DNA from: Enterovibrio nigricans DSM 22720
GTDB taxonomy: Bacteria; Pseudomonadota; Gammaproteobacteria; Enterobacterales; Vibrionaceae
Reading direction: 5' to 3'
Assembly (NCBI RefSeq): GCF_900167155.1
Contig: NZ_FUXU01000007.1
Location: 61,223 to 125,222 of the forward strand
Length of the DNA stretch: 64,000 nucleotides
The number at the start of each line of letters is the position of its first letter. Position 1 is the first letter of the stretch. Positions 28,337 to 37,266 of this stretch are shown here, piece by piece. The notes under the pieces were generated by a model. That model did no database searches. It was not told where the DNA came from and saw only the letters and a list, made by a program, of their open reading frames with translations. A program made the position numbers and the translations under genes.

Positions 28337-29422
28337 ATGGCAGGCAACACAATAGGTCAGGTTTTTAGAGTTACCACCTTTGGTGAAAGTCATGGAGTGG
28401 CTTTAGGGTGTATTGTCGATGGATGTCCTCCGGGACTGGAAATTTCAGAAGCGGATTTGCAGGTGGATTTGGATCGTCGCCGTCCCGGTACATCAAAATA
28501 CACCACACAGCGCCGCGAAGCAGATGAGGTTCGTTTCCTCTCTGGCGTGTTTGAGGGTAAAACCACCGGTACCTCAATTGGTTTGTTGATTGAAAATACA
28601 GATCAACGTTCACAAGACTATTCAAAAATTGCAGATCGCTTCCGCCCCGGTCATGCCGATTACACATATCACCAGAAATATGGTCACCGCGATTATCGTG
28701 GTGGTGGCCGCTCCTCTGCGCGTGAAACTGCAATGCGTGTTGCTGCAGGTGCTATCGCGAAAAAATACCTAAAACAGCAATTTGGTATAGAAGTTCGTTG
28801 CTATCTTTCTCAAATGGGTGATGTCTCTGTCGATTCCGTTGATTGGGACCAAGTCGAGCAAAACCCGTTCTTCTGCCCTGACGTCACTAAGCTTGAAGCG
28901 CTCGATGCGCTTATTCGTAACCTCAAAAAAGAGGGGGACTCCGTTGGTGCGAAATTGACGGTAGTCGCGAACAATGTGCCTGTTGGCTTGGGTGAACCAG
29001 TCTTTGACCGTTTAGATGCTGATATTGCGTATGCGCTGATGGGCATCAATGCCGTAAAAGGTGTTGAGATTGGTGATGGTTTTGATGTGGTAAATCAACG
29101 CGGCAGTGAACACCGTGACGAACTGACACCCTCGGGCTTTAAGTCTAACCATGCGGGTGGCATTTTGGGTGGCATTTCGTCGGGACAGGACATTGTTGCG
29201 CACCTTGCATTGAAACCCACCTCAAGTATTACTGTGCCTGGGGAAACGATCAATGTGGATGGTGAAACCGTGGATGTTGTCACCCGCGGCCGTCATGATC
29301 CCTGTGTGGGTATCCGCGCAGTGCCAATTGCTGAAGCGATGGTTGCAATCGTTCTGATGGATCATTTACTGCGTCACCGTGCACAAAATGCGGGTGTCGA
29401 GACATCAACACCAAAGATTTAA
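28337..29422 (+). CDS. aroC: Chorismate synthase AroC
   Basis: AroC converts 5-enolpyruvylshikimate-3-phosphate to chorismate, the last shared step of aromatic biosynthesis; it needs reduced FMN. The 361-residue protein shows the three family signatures ([38 protein letters not shown] region, and [19 protein letters not shown]). ATG is preceded by agaggaag. Monocistronic between two terminators. Confidence 0.97.
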   Translation: MAGNTIGQVFRVTTFGESHGVALGCIVDGCPPGLEISEADLQVDLDRRRPGTSKYTTQRREADEVRFLSGVFEGKTTGTSIGLLIENTDQRSQDYSKIADRFRPGHADYTYHQKYGHRDYRGGGRSSARETAMRVAAGAIAKKYLKQQFGIEVRCYLSQMGDVSVDSVDWDQVEQNPFFCPDVTKLEALDALIRNLKKEGDSVGAKLTVVANNVPVGLGEPVFDRLDADIAYALMGINAVKGVEIGDGFDVVNQRGSEHRDELTPSGFKSNHAGGILGGISSGQDIVAHLALKPTSSITVPGETINVDGETVDVVTRGRHDPCVGIRAVPIAEAMVAIVLMDHLLRHRAQNAGVETSTPKI

Positions 29423-29447
29423 AGGTGGTGGTGTGCCAGAAAACGAA

Positions 29448-29481
29448 GAAAGGCCAGCAATACGCTGGCCTTTCTTTTTTT
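29448..29481 (+). terminator. Terminator after aroC
   Basis: GAAAGGCCAGC / GCTGGCCTTTC stem followed by TTTTTT, 25 bases past the aroC stop. Confidence 0.9.
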
Positions 29482-29500
29482 GAATTTATTTAGCAAGTGG

Positions 29501-30151
29501 TTATTTCACTTCGGCTTTTTTCGGTTGATCATCGGATTCGAAGTTAAACACTGGAAGGCTCCAGCCAAATCGAACCGCACTCATTCGAAACGTAAAACCA
29601 ATGATTAGCGTCGAAATCGTAGCGTACGTTTCATTAACGCCAAATTGTTCACCATAGGTCATCAACGCCCAGTACATTCCGCCGGATAAGAAAGCCACAG
29701 AGGCGTAGAGTTCCTTGTGCAGCACCATAGGTTGACGGCGGCAGAGAAGGTCTCGCAGCAAGCCCCCGAAGATGCCAGTAACCAGTGCTGATACAACACA
29801 AATCAGCGGTGATAGCCCCATGTCCATCCCCACGCGGCAGCCGATGATGCTAAACGCGATAAGACCCAATGAATCAAGCCCAACAAACAGTTTATGGTTG
29901 CGGTGAACCCAAGATGCCATCCACGTCGTGACAATGCCTGCCACACAAACAATCACCAAATAGTGAGGGTTGGCAACCCAACCCAGAGGGTAATGTCCCA
30001 GTAAAATGTCGCGCACGGTCCCACCACCAATGGCGGTACAACTGGCCACTAACATGACGCCAAACCAGTCCATCTTTCTTCGACCAGCGGCCAGTGCGCC
30101 TGTCATGGCTTCAGCGGTAATGCCGATAATGTATAACGTGGACAACAACAT
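29501..30151 (-). CDS. TRIC/UPF0126-family cation channel membrane protein
   Basis: A 216-residue membrane protein with two copies of the UPF0126 (YadS/YicG, TRIC-type) unit and about seven hydrophobic helices. The conserved glycine turn GGGTVRDILLG (about 41-51) and its repeat GIFGGLLRDLLC (about 126-137) are visible. Prokaryotic TRIC proteins form monovalent-cation channels; the physiological role of the bacterial versions is uncertain. Convergent with aroC and divergent from epmC. Confidence 0.88.
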   Translation of the reverse strand: MLLSTLYIIGITAEAMTGALAAGRRKMDWFGVMLVASCTAIGGGTVRDILLGHYPLGWVANPHYLVIVCVAGIVTTWMASWVHRNHKLFVGLDSLGLIAFSIIGCRVGMDMGLSPLICVVSALVTGIFGGLLRDLLCRRQPMVLHKELYASVAFLSGGMYWALMTYGEQFGVNETYATISTLIIGFTFRMSAVRFGWSLPVFNFESDDQPKKAEVK

Positions 30152-30375
30152 GTTCTATTCAGTAACTTATGTGAGATTGACGAATTACTTGCGATTGTAA
30201 ATGTGATAGAGGTCTCAAACCAATGAAAGGATGTGAGAACACCCATGAAATCAATTCATGCCTTGGGGCAGATAAATCGTCAACATCGGTGGTTTTTTCT
30301 GCGACAAGCCTCTGAATGATGGGTAAAATGCCACTCGACCCAATTTCTTGTTACCGAAATTTTACATTTATTCCC

Positions 30376-30903
30376 ATGCACCACGACTATAACGATCTTA
30401 TTTCTGTCTTTAATCAGACATTTATCAGTACTTTTAATACTGAGCTTCTGTTAGGTGGCGATGAGCCCATCTATTTACCTGCCGATGAAGAATTCGCGAG
30501 ACATCGCATTATATTTGCGCGCGGCTTTTATGCTTCAGCCCTACATGAAGTGGCACACTGGTGCATTGCGGGCCCACAGCGTCGTCTTTTGGAAGACTAT
30601 GGCTATTGGTATCAGCCAGACGGCCGCGATGAAACGACGCAAATGGAATTTGAAAAGGTAGAGATTAAACCGCAGGCAGTAGAGTGGATTCTGTCTGCAA
30701 GCTGTGGTTTTCGCTTTCAGGTTAGCTGCGATAACCTGAACGGTAATTTTGAGCCAGACCGCCCGGTATTTACCGCCAAAGTGCGTAAACAGGTTTTGGC
30801 TTATCTGGAAGGTGATATGCCCGAGCGGGCGAAATCCTATTCAGACGCCCTGAGAACGTTTTATAATCTGCCCCCTTTGACGGCAGCGAACTTTGACGCT
30901 TGA
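30376..30903 (+). CDS. epmC: Elongation factor P hydroxylase EpmC
   Basis: EpmC hydroxylates the beta-lysylated lysine of EF-P, finishing that modification. The 175-residue protein resembles E. coli YfcM (DEPIYLPADEEF, GFYASALHEVAHWCIAG with its metal-binding HEVAHW, YGYWYQPDGRD, SCDNLNGNFEPDRPVF). ATG 30376 gives the family N-terminus; in-frame ATGs at 30316 and 30319 would add about 20 unrelated residues. yfcL follows nine bases later, the same gene pair as in enterobacteria. epmA and epmB are not in the window. Confidence 0.93.
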   Translation: MHHDYNDLISVFNQTFISTFNTELLLGGDEPIYLPADEEFARHRIIFARGFYASALHEVAHWCIAGPQRRLLEDYGYWYQPDGRDETTQMEFEKVEIKPQAVEWILSASCGFRFQVSCDNLNGNFEPDRPVFTAKVRKQVLAYLEGDMPERAKSYSDALRTFYNLPPLTAANFDA

Positions 30904-30912
30904 GAGAGACCT

Positions 30913-31179
30913 ATGATCCAAGATTATGAAGAGAAAATCCTCGATTTTATCGATGCTATGGTAGAAACGGCATCGGATGATGAGTTGTTTGCAAGCGGTT
31001 ATCTGCGAGGCCATATTTCATTGGCTGCAGCTGATTGTGAACAGGATGGCGTTGACGATGTAGGACTGCTGAGAGCGAGAGTGGACAGCAGCTTGAAAGA
31101 GAATGCGAACGAGCTGAACCCTGCTGACCAGGTGTTAGTGGCCAACTTCTGGTCATCGTTGCAAGATAAAGCAAACTGA
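30913..31179 (+). CDS. yfcL: YfcL-family small protein
   Basis: An 88-residue acidic, helical protein of the YfcL family (MIQDYEEKILDFIDAMVETA, LFASGYLRGHISLAAADCE). No enzymatic motif is known and the function is unresolved. It is co-transcribed with epmC and ends just before a bidirectional terminator. Confidence 0.85.
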   Translation: MIQDYEEKILDFIDAMVETASDDELFASGYLRGHISLAAADCEQDGVDDVGLLRARVDSSLKENANELNPADQVLVANFWSSLQDKAN

Positions 31180-31186
31180 AGAACAT

Positions 31187-31218
31187 AAAAATAGGCACTG
31201 ATCATCAGTGCCTATTTT
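31187..31218. terminator. Bidirectional terminator between yfcL and mnmC
   Basis: Nearly perfect inverted repeat AAAATAGGCACTG / CAGTGCCTATTTT with a five-base centre. Confidence 0.9.
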
Positions 31219-31236
31219 CTTCATACCTTTCGATGA

Positions 31237-33255
31237 TTATAGGGTTTTTCCCTTCAACAGCTTTCTCACCCACATACGTCCAGGGTGCAGGGCGTTAAGG
31301 ACATCAACCGGCAGAGGCAGTGGGTCGCCACAGATCTGTGATGCCATTAGTTCACCTAGAATTGGCGCTGATGTCAGGCCGCGAGAGCCCAAAGCCAGCA
31401 GACTGTACATATTTGGGTAAACTGGAATATCTTCGGCATTTTCTTGATTGTGTTTCAAATCTGCATAAACCGTCGTGAGTTCATCGTAAACGCAGACATC
31501 ACCCGCATACGGCAAGTGATCGCGGCTCGCGCAGCGAATTCCCACACGTCCTGCGCCATGGTCGGTATCAATCTCTTTTGGCCAATCCCCCGGAATACAG
31601 TCAATCAGGCGTTGTCTGTTTTCGACTTGGTCGTCCATGCGAAAATCAAAAGACACGTCATTTCGGCTGTACGTAGCGCCAATACAATGGGTGTTATTTT
31701 TCGGGTTAATGGGGGTTAGGTAGCCGTCATAGCAAAGGACGGTTTTCAGCGCTTTAAGTGTAGATGTGGTGTTGATATGGCTTACCTGTCCACGTACGGC
31801 ATAAGCTGGAATATTTTCCGTTTGCTCAAATGTGGTGAATTTATGGCCATTGGCAATCACGACGGTGGTGTGTTCGAACGCATGGTTGTCAGAGCGCAAT
31901 AGCCATGAATCGTCACTGCGTTCTATCGTCTTAATTTCGGTGTTGTAATGACAGGTTAGCAATCCGGTCTTTTCTGCTAGTGCTATCAAACCTTGGGTCA
32001 ATTGTTGCGGGCAAAGCCAGCCACCCATCGGGTAAGAAACGCCGCCGTGACTGGTTTCGATGTTTGTCCTTTCAGCGATTTGTGCGGCGGTTAAGCCTTG
32101 AATAACATCATCAGGGAAACCGCCAGTCAGCATTTTCGCAAGTTTGTCAGCACTTTTATCATCCCAACCAAGTTGGGTGACGCCACACCAATCATGGTCA
32201 AAGTCGATATGTTCGGCGGCTTGCTCAACAAACTGACGAGAGAAAATAAACGCCGGTGCGAAGAAACGGGATAACGCATCGTTACTGCCGTTTAGGAGTG
32301 GATAAACGGCACCTTGGCGGTTTCCTGATGCGCCGAGTCCCGGTTTATCGTGCTCACAATAAAGACTGACGTGTTTTCCTCTGCGCACCAAAGATAACGC
32401 CAAGGTTGCACTGGCAACCCCACCGCCAACAATGGCGATATCATCTGCATTCTCAGATGCCTTGCGTTTATACCAAGGAGCTTGCTGCAAAGGTTGGTTG
32501 CGTTCGGTGATGGTGCCGACAATCATGTCACGTTTAGTGCCGAAGCCTTTGGCTTTTTTCATGTCAAAGCCAGCGTCAATCAATCCACGACGCACGAAAC
32601 CTGCGGCAGTAAAGGTTGCAACCGTGCCGTTTTTTCTCGCCAGTCTCGCCATGCCGTCAAACAACTCTTGGCTCCACATCTCAGGGTTTTTGCTGGGTGC
32701 AAAACCGTCAAGAAACCAGCAGTCAACGATACCGTCATCAGAGCTCCATACTTGCGGCATAGAGTCCTTAATGTCGCCAAACCACAGGTCGAGGGTGATC
32801 ATGCCTTCTGCCAAAATGATGCGGTGGCAGCCGGAAACTGCCGCGGGGTAGTGTTTTCTGAATTCCGCGGCGAACTCAGCCAATTCTGGCCAGGCCGCAT
32901 GCGCTTTTTCTAGGTCACTGGCGGTAACAGGAAACTTCTCAAAGCTGATGAAATGCAGATGACGCGTCTTTGCTTCTGGGTTCTCTGCGCGAAAAGCGAC
33001 AAACCATTGCCACACGGCAAGGAAATTAAGACCCGTCCCAAATCCTGTTTCGGCAATGACAAAGCGGTCTCGCTCGAAATTTTGCCAACGGGCAGGCAAT
33101 TGATTCTGAGCAAGGAACACGTAGCGTGTTTCTTCTAAACCGTTAGCGTTTGAAAAATACACGTCGTCAAAGTTGTCTGATACGGGTGTACCCACATCGT
33201 TCCAATGGATTTGAGCGTGTTCAATGCGAGGAGTGGTCACGGGCCTTACCTTCAA
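31237..33255 (-). CDS. mnmC: Bifunctional tRNA mnm5s2U34 biosynthesis enzyme MnmC
   Basis: MnmC finishes the 5-methylaminomethyl-2-thiouridine modification at the wobble base of several tRNAs. The 672-residue protein carries an N-terminal SAM methyltransferase ([12 protein letters not shown] at about 71-82) and a C-terminal FAD-dependent oxidoreductase ([21 protein letters not shown] from about 272; later [15 protein letters not shown]). Domain order and length fit the fused gammaproteobacterial enzyme. Divergent from fabB. Confidence 0.96.
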   Translation of the reverse strand: MKVRPVTTPRIEHAQIHWNDVGTPVSDNFDDVYFSNANGLEETRYVFLAQNQLPARWQNFERDRFVIAETGFGTGLNFLAVWQWFVAFRAENPEAKTRHLHFISFEKFPVTASDLEKAHAAWPELAEFAAEFRKHYPAAVSGCHRIILAEGMITLDLWFGDIKDSMPQVWSSDDGIVDCWFLDGFAPSKNPEMWSQELFDGMARLARKNGTVATFTAAGFVRRGLIDAGFDMKKAKGFGTKRDMIVGTITERNQPLQQAPWYKRKASENADDIAIVGGGVASATLALSLVRRGKHVSLYCEHDKPGLGASGNRQGAVYPLLNGSNDALSRFFAPAFIFSRQFVEQAAEHIDFDHDWCGVTQLGWDDKSADKLAKMLTGGFPDDVIQGLTAAQIAERTNIETSHGGVSYPMGGWLCPQQLTQGLIALAEKTGLLTCHYNTEIKTIERSDDSWLLRSDNHAFEHTTVVIANGHKFTTFEQTENIPAYAVRGQVSHINTTSTLKALKTVLCYDGYLTPINPKNNTHCIGATYSRNDVSFDFRMDDQVENRQRLIDCIPGDWPKEIDTDHGAGRVGIRCASRDHLPYAGDVCVYDELTTVYADLKHNQENAEDIPVYPNMYSLLALGSRGLTSAPILGELMASQICGDPLPLPVDVLNALHPGRMWVRKLLKGKTL

Positions 33256-33359
33256 GTGTTAACATCTGTTACGTTGCGCGGATTCTAACGTCAAAATCGG
33301 TGGAGATACAGAATCGTGCGGGATTTGGGGTGAGTAGATAACGGCGTGACCTAAATCTC

Positions 33360-33377
33360 AGCGTACAAGTGTACACA
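33360..33377 (+). promoter_or_regulatory. FabR-like operator upstream of fabB
   Basis: AGCGTACAAGTGTACACA closely follows the FabR palindrome (AGCGTACANNTGTACGCT), with mismatches only in the last four positions. FabR represses unsaturated fatty acid genes fabA and fabB, and this site lies 70 bases before the fabB start. A weak FadR half (CTGACCA) follows at 33384-33390. Binding is inferred by sequence match. Confidence 0.7.
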
Positions 33378-33446
33378 GGAAAGCTGACCACTTTACTGTT
33401 TTAAAACCGCTATTATCGTGGCGAACTCGAATTGTAGGAACAAAAG

Positions 33447-34658
33447 ATGAAACGAGCCGTAATCACAGGTATGGGAATTGTTTCCAGCATCGGTAACAAC
33501 GTTAAAGAAGTGCTGGAGTCGTTAAAGTCGGGTAAATCAGGGATTAGCTTTTCCCAACAATTCGCAGACATGAAGCTTCGTAGCAATGTCTGGGGTGATT
33601 TGAAGTTAAATCCAGCAGATCATATCGATCGCAAAAAGTTTCGTTTTATGGGCGATGCCGCAGGCTTCGCTTATCTGTCTATGGAACAGGCTATTGCTGA
33701 TTCAGGCCTGACCGAAGACCAAGTTTCAAATGACCGCACTGGCCTAGTTGCCGGTTCTGGTGGCGCATCGTCTATTAATCAGGTTGCGGCGACTGATACA
33801 TTGCGTGAAAAAGGCGTGAAGCGAGTGGGGCCGTATATGGTGCCACGTACCATGTCCTCCACGGTGTCAGCGTGTCTGGCAACACCGTTTAAAATTCGTG
33901 GTGTTAACTACACCATGAGTTCTGCATGTGCGACATCAGCACACTGTATTGGTCATGCAGTTGAACTTATTCAATTGGGTAAACAAGACGTGGTATTCGC
34001 CGGTGGTGGTGAAGAACTGGATTGGTCTCTGACCATGATGTTTGATGCCATGGGCGCACTGTCGACCAAATACAACGACAACCCAGAACAAGCGTCACGT
34101 ACCTATGATGCGGACCGCGACGGTTTCGTAATCTCTGGTGGTGGCGGCATGATGGTTATCGAAGAGCTTGAACATGCATTGGCACGTGGCGCGAAAATCT
34201 ACGGTGAAATCGTGGGTTATGGTGCAACCTCAGATGGCTATGACATGGTTGCACCATCAGGCGAAGGCGCGATCCGTTGTATGAGAATGGCAATGCAAGA
34301 TGTTGATAGCATTGATTACATCAATACACATGGTACGTCGACGCCAGTTGGCGACGTGAAAGAGTTGGGTGCAATCCAAGAAGTCTTTGGCCACAACAGC
34401 CCAGCGATTTCTGCAACCAAAGCGATGACAGGTCACGCATTGGGTGCTGCTGGGGTTCACGAAGCGATTTACTCCACCATTATGCTGGAGAACAACTTCG
34501 TCGCACCGAGCATCAACATCGAAAACCTGGATGCGGCAGCAGAAGGGCTGGACATTGTAACGGAAACCCGTGAAGTGGAACTGAAGACTGTTATGTCGAA
34601 CAGCTTTGGTTTTGGCGGTACCAACGCAACACTGGTTATCAAGAAATTCGAGGGATAA
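33447..34658 (+). CDS. fabB: 3-oxoacyl-ACP synthase I FabB
   Basis: FabB condenses malonyl-ACP with acyl-ACP and is required for elongating unsaturated fatty acids. The 403-residue protein has the Cys-His-His catalytic set: Cys161 in SSACATSAH, His in [10 protein letters not shown], and His in TGHALGAAG. Length is standard. ATG is preceded by taggaac. A long 3' UTR with a terminator follows. Confidence 0.97.
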   Translation: MKRAVITGMGIVSSIGNNVKEVLESLKSGKSGISFSQQFADMKLRSNVWGDLKLNPADHIDRKKFRFMGDAAGFAYLSMEQAIADSGLTEDQVSNDRTGLVAGSGGASSINQVAATDTLREKGVKRVGPYMVPRTMSSTVSACLATPFKIRGVNYTMSSACATSAHCIGHAVELIQLGKQDVVFAGGGEELDWSLTMMFDAMGALSTKYNDNPEQASRTYDADRDGFVISGGGGMMVIEELEHALARGAKIYGEIVGYGATSDGYDMVAPSGEGAIRCMRMAMQDVDSIDYINTHGTSTPVGDVKELGAIQEVFGHNSPAISATKAMTGHALGAAGVHEAIYSTIMLENNFVAPSINIENLDAAAEGLDIVTETREVELKTVMSNSFGFGGTNATLVIKKFEG

Positions 34659-34689
34659 GCGTAAGGACATAAAGCCATTACCTGTCCCC

Positions 34690-34804
34690 AGAGTTTTCCG
34701 GGACGTTGGCTCAATGCCTACAACAGACGCGGGTTTAGATCGCTGAGAGCCGATCTCTACCTTTCAGATCCTGGATTTTACCCGGCTTCGGCCGGGTTTT
34801 TTCG
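34690..34804 (+). ncRNA. farS: fabB 3' UTR small RNA, FarS-like
   Basis: The 207 bases after fabB contain no gene but end in a strong terminator (34779-34803) after a region that can fold (for example AGATCGCTGAGAGCCGATCT near 34738). In Vibrio cholerae the 3' UTR of fabB is processed by RNase E into the sRNA FarS, which represses fadE. Position and terminator match, but I cannot verify sequence homology and the 5' end is a guess. Confidence 0.5.
34779..34804 (+). terminator. Terminator of fabB (3' end of the candidate sRNA)
   Basis: ACCCGGC / GCCGGGT stem with a TTCG tetraloop followed by TTTTTT. Confidence 0.92.
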
Positions 34805-34865
34805 TTTTAAGTCATCCAGAAAAACGTCACAATAGCCACATTGATAGTCGTGCAGAGAAAACAGC

Positions 34866-36005
34866 GTGAATATTCTGATTGATGAAAATATGCCGTATGC
34901 CGCTGACCTGTTCAGCAAATTGGGTACTGTAACGGCCAAGTCTGGACGAGATCTCACTCCGGATGACTTGGTCGATGTCGACGCCTTGATGATTCGTTCT
35001 GTGACCAAGGTGAATGAAGCGTTGCTGGCAAACGCTAATCGACTAAAATTCGTTGGTACTGCCACAGCGGGAACCGACCATGTTGATACTGAACTGCTTG
35101 CTAGCAAGGGAATTTACTTCACCGCAGCCCCCGGTTGTAACAAGGTGGGCGTGGCTGAATATGTCATCAGTGCGCTGCTTGTGCTGGGTCAACAGCAAGG
35201 CTTCGAACTGACAGATCGTAAAGTTGGTATCGTCGGGGCGGGGCAGGTCGGATCTTATCTCTCAACATGCTTGTCGGCATTAAATGTTCCTCACCTTCTT
35301 TGTGACCCACTGAAAGAAGCTGAAGGGGATAGCCGAGATTTCCATCCTCTAAATGTATTGCTTGCAGAATGTGATGTGATTTCTCTTCATACTCCGCTGA
35401 CTAAACATGGTGAATATCCGACGTATCATCTTATAGGTTGTAAAGAGTTGGCTGCTTTGAAACCAAACGCAATTCTTATCAACGCAGCGCGTGGCCCAGT
35501 GGTTGACAACAACGCGCTGAAATCTGCTCTTTCCGACCCGCTATTAACCGCTGTGCTGGACGTGTTCGAATTCGAGCCGGAAGTGGATTTGGAGTTGCTG
35601 CCATTGCTGGCATTTGCCACACCACACGTTGCGGGTTACGGCTTGGAAGGTAAGGCGCGTGGTACAACCATGATTTATAACGCGTACTGTGACTTTCTAA
35701 AAAATGGTGAAGCGCATGTTGAAGCCGCATCTCTATTACCAACGGCACCAATCCCTCATGTGTCACTGAGCAAAAAGTGGGAATCCGCTGATCTGATGGC
35801 ACTTTGTCAGCTTATCTATGATATTCGTCGTGATGATGCTGAGTTTCGCCGTGAGATGGCCGATCTCAATAATCAACGCGCAACCTTTGACCGCTTGCGT
35901 AAGAATTATTGGGACAGACGTGAGTACAGTGCGATTACAGTAGCGGGAGAGGCTGACTTTGGGGTAGAGTCGCTCGCTAAATTAGGTTTTACCGTAGAGG
36001 AATAA
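34866..36005 (+). CDS. pdxB: Erythronate-4-phosphate dehydrogenase PdxB
   Basis: PdxB catalyses the second step of the DXP-dependent pyridoxal phosphate pathway. The 379-residue D-2-hydroxyacid dehydrogenase has a Rossmann motif ([13 protein letters not shown], about 120-132), the substrate Arg/Glu/His positions in [11 protein letters not shown] and the [18 protein letters not shown] segment typical of PdxB. The start is GTG, and the N-terminus ([11 protein letters not shown]) matches the family. Two bases separate it from asd, so the two are co-transcribed. Confidence 0.95.
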   Translation: MNILIDENMPYAADLFSKLGTVTAKSGRDLTPDDLVDVDALMIRSVTKVNEALLANANRLKFVGTATAGTDHVDTELLASKGIYFTAAPGCNKVGVAEYVISALLVLGQQQGFELTDRKVGIVGAGQVGSYLSTCLSALNVPHLLCDPLKEAEGDSRDFHPLNVLLAECDVISLHTPLTKHGEYPTYHLIGCKELAALKPNAILINAARGPVVDNNALKSALSDPLLTAVLDVFEFEPEVDLELLPLLAFATPHVAGYGLEGKARGTTMIYNAYCDFLKNGEAHVEAASLLPTAPIPHVSLSKKWESADLMALCQLIYDIRRDDAEFRREMADLNNQRATFDRLRKNYWDRREYSAITVAGEADFGVESLAKLGFTVEE

Positions 36006-36007
36006 TC

Positions 36008-37033
36008 ATGACACAAGAATTTGATGTGGCTTACGATGTCGCTGTTTTAGGTGCAACTGGCACAGTTGGTCGTACCATTATAGAGGTGTTGGAAGAGCGT
36101 AAATTCCCAGTGCGCAACTTGCATTTGCTGGCGAGTGAGCGCAGTGCCGGTGAAACCATTCGTTTTAACGGCAAAAGTGTGCGCGTTAAAAACGTAGAAG
36201 ATTTTGATTGGAGCCAAGTGCAGATTGCTTTGTTCTCAGCAGGTTCAGAAGCGTCTGAACGTTGGGCGCCAATTGCAGCAGATGAAGGTGTTGTGGTTAT
36301 CGACAACACCTCTCGCTTCCGTTACGACTACGATGTTCCTCTTGTTGTGCCTGAAGTGAACCCAGAAGCGATTGCCGATTTTCGCAATCGCAATATCATT
36401 GCGAACCCGAACTGCTCAACCATCCAAATGCTGGTGGCATTGAAGCCAATTTATGATGCGGCGGGTATCGAACGTATCAACGTGGCAACGTACCAATCAG
36501 TGTCTGGCAGTGGTAAGAAAGGCGTAGACGAGTTAGCGGGTCAAACCGTGAAGCTGTTGAACAGCCAAGAAGCAGAGCCAAGCGCGTATAAAAAGCAGAT
36601 CGCGTTTAACTGTCTGCCACATATCGATGATTTCATGGATAACGGCTACACCAAAGAAGAAATGAAAATGGTGTGGGAAACCCAGAAAATTCTGGCTGAC
36701 GAGAACGTGGCAGTGAACCCTACCTGTGTGCGTGTGCCTGTGTTCTATGGTCATGCAGAAGCGGTGCATATTGAGTGTCAGCAGCCGATCGATGCAACAG
36801 AAGCGATGGACATTCTTTCTCGCACAGAAGGTGTAGAGGTTTACTACGGTGAAGACTACCCAACGCAAGTGAAAGAAGGCACGGGCAAAGATCACGTTAT
36901 GGTTGGCCGCGTGCGTAATGATATCAGTCATCCCAATGGCCTGAACATGTGGATTGTGGCAGATAACGTTCGAAAGGGCGCTGCAACTAACTCTGTTCAA
37001 ATCGCAGAAGTATTGATCCGCGATTATCTGTAA
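36008..37033 (+). CDS. asd: Aspartate-semialdehyde dehydrogenase Asd
   Basis: Asd reduces aspartyl phosphate to aspartate semialdehyde for lysine, threonine, methionine and diaminopimelate synthesis. The 341-residue protein has an N-terminal NADP motif (VLGATGTVGRTI), catalytic Cys in NPNCSTIQMLVAL (about 134) and the downstream HAEAVHIE histidine region. It is the form found next to hubP (usg/asd region) in Vibrio; a second asd-like gene may exist elsewhere. Confidence 0.93.
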   Translation: MTQEFDVAYDVAVLGATGTVGRTIIEVLEERKFPVRNLHLLASERSAGETIRFNGKSVRVKNVEDFDWSQVQIALFSAGSEASERWAPIAADEGVVVIDNTSRFRYDYDVPLVVPEVNPEAIADFRNRNIIANPNCSTIQMLVALKPIYDAAGIERINVATYQSVSGSGKKGVDELAGQTVKLLNSQEAEPSAYKKQIAFNCLPHIDDFMDNGYTKEEMKMVWETQKILADENVAVNPTCVRVPVFYGHAEAVHIECQQPIDATEAMDILSRTEGVEVYYGEDYPTQVKEGTGKDHVMVGRVRNDISHPNGLNMWIVADNVRKGAATNSVQIAEVLIRDYL

Positions 37034-37049
37034 GAAATCCCTCTGAAAA

Positions 37050-37078
37050 ATCGGCATCACGTGACGTGGTGCCGGTTC
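37050..37078 (+). terminator. Weak hairpin after asd
   Basis: CGGCATCACGT / ACGTGGTGCCG inverted repeat followed by only a short T-rich stretch (GTTCTTTG). It may be an inefficient terminator or a processing site. Confidence 0.45.
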
Positions 37079-37266
37079 TTTGATCACAAAACACAGTTTT
37101 ATCTCTTCACACTACAGTTTTCGGCTGGCCTTCCGATATAGTTAGGGAAATAACCAGTATTATCAGTTTCAGTACATTTTTGGTCTAAAAATTGCTGCGA
37201 TTGAGAAAAGCCTATTTCTGCCATAGGGGAATGCGGGCAGTGTCTGACCCAAATTGTAACAACACC

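Noticed and set aside
31187..31218. Inverted repeat resembling a transposon end
   Set aside because: Single perfect hairpin with flanking A/T runs between two gene ends; it is a bidirectional terminator and there is no transposase or target duplication.
36533..37087. 184-codon minus-strand frame within asd
   Set aside because: Antisense shadow with His/Cys-rich odd composition; asd is certain on plus.
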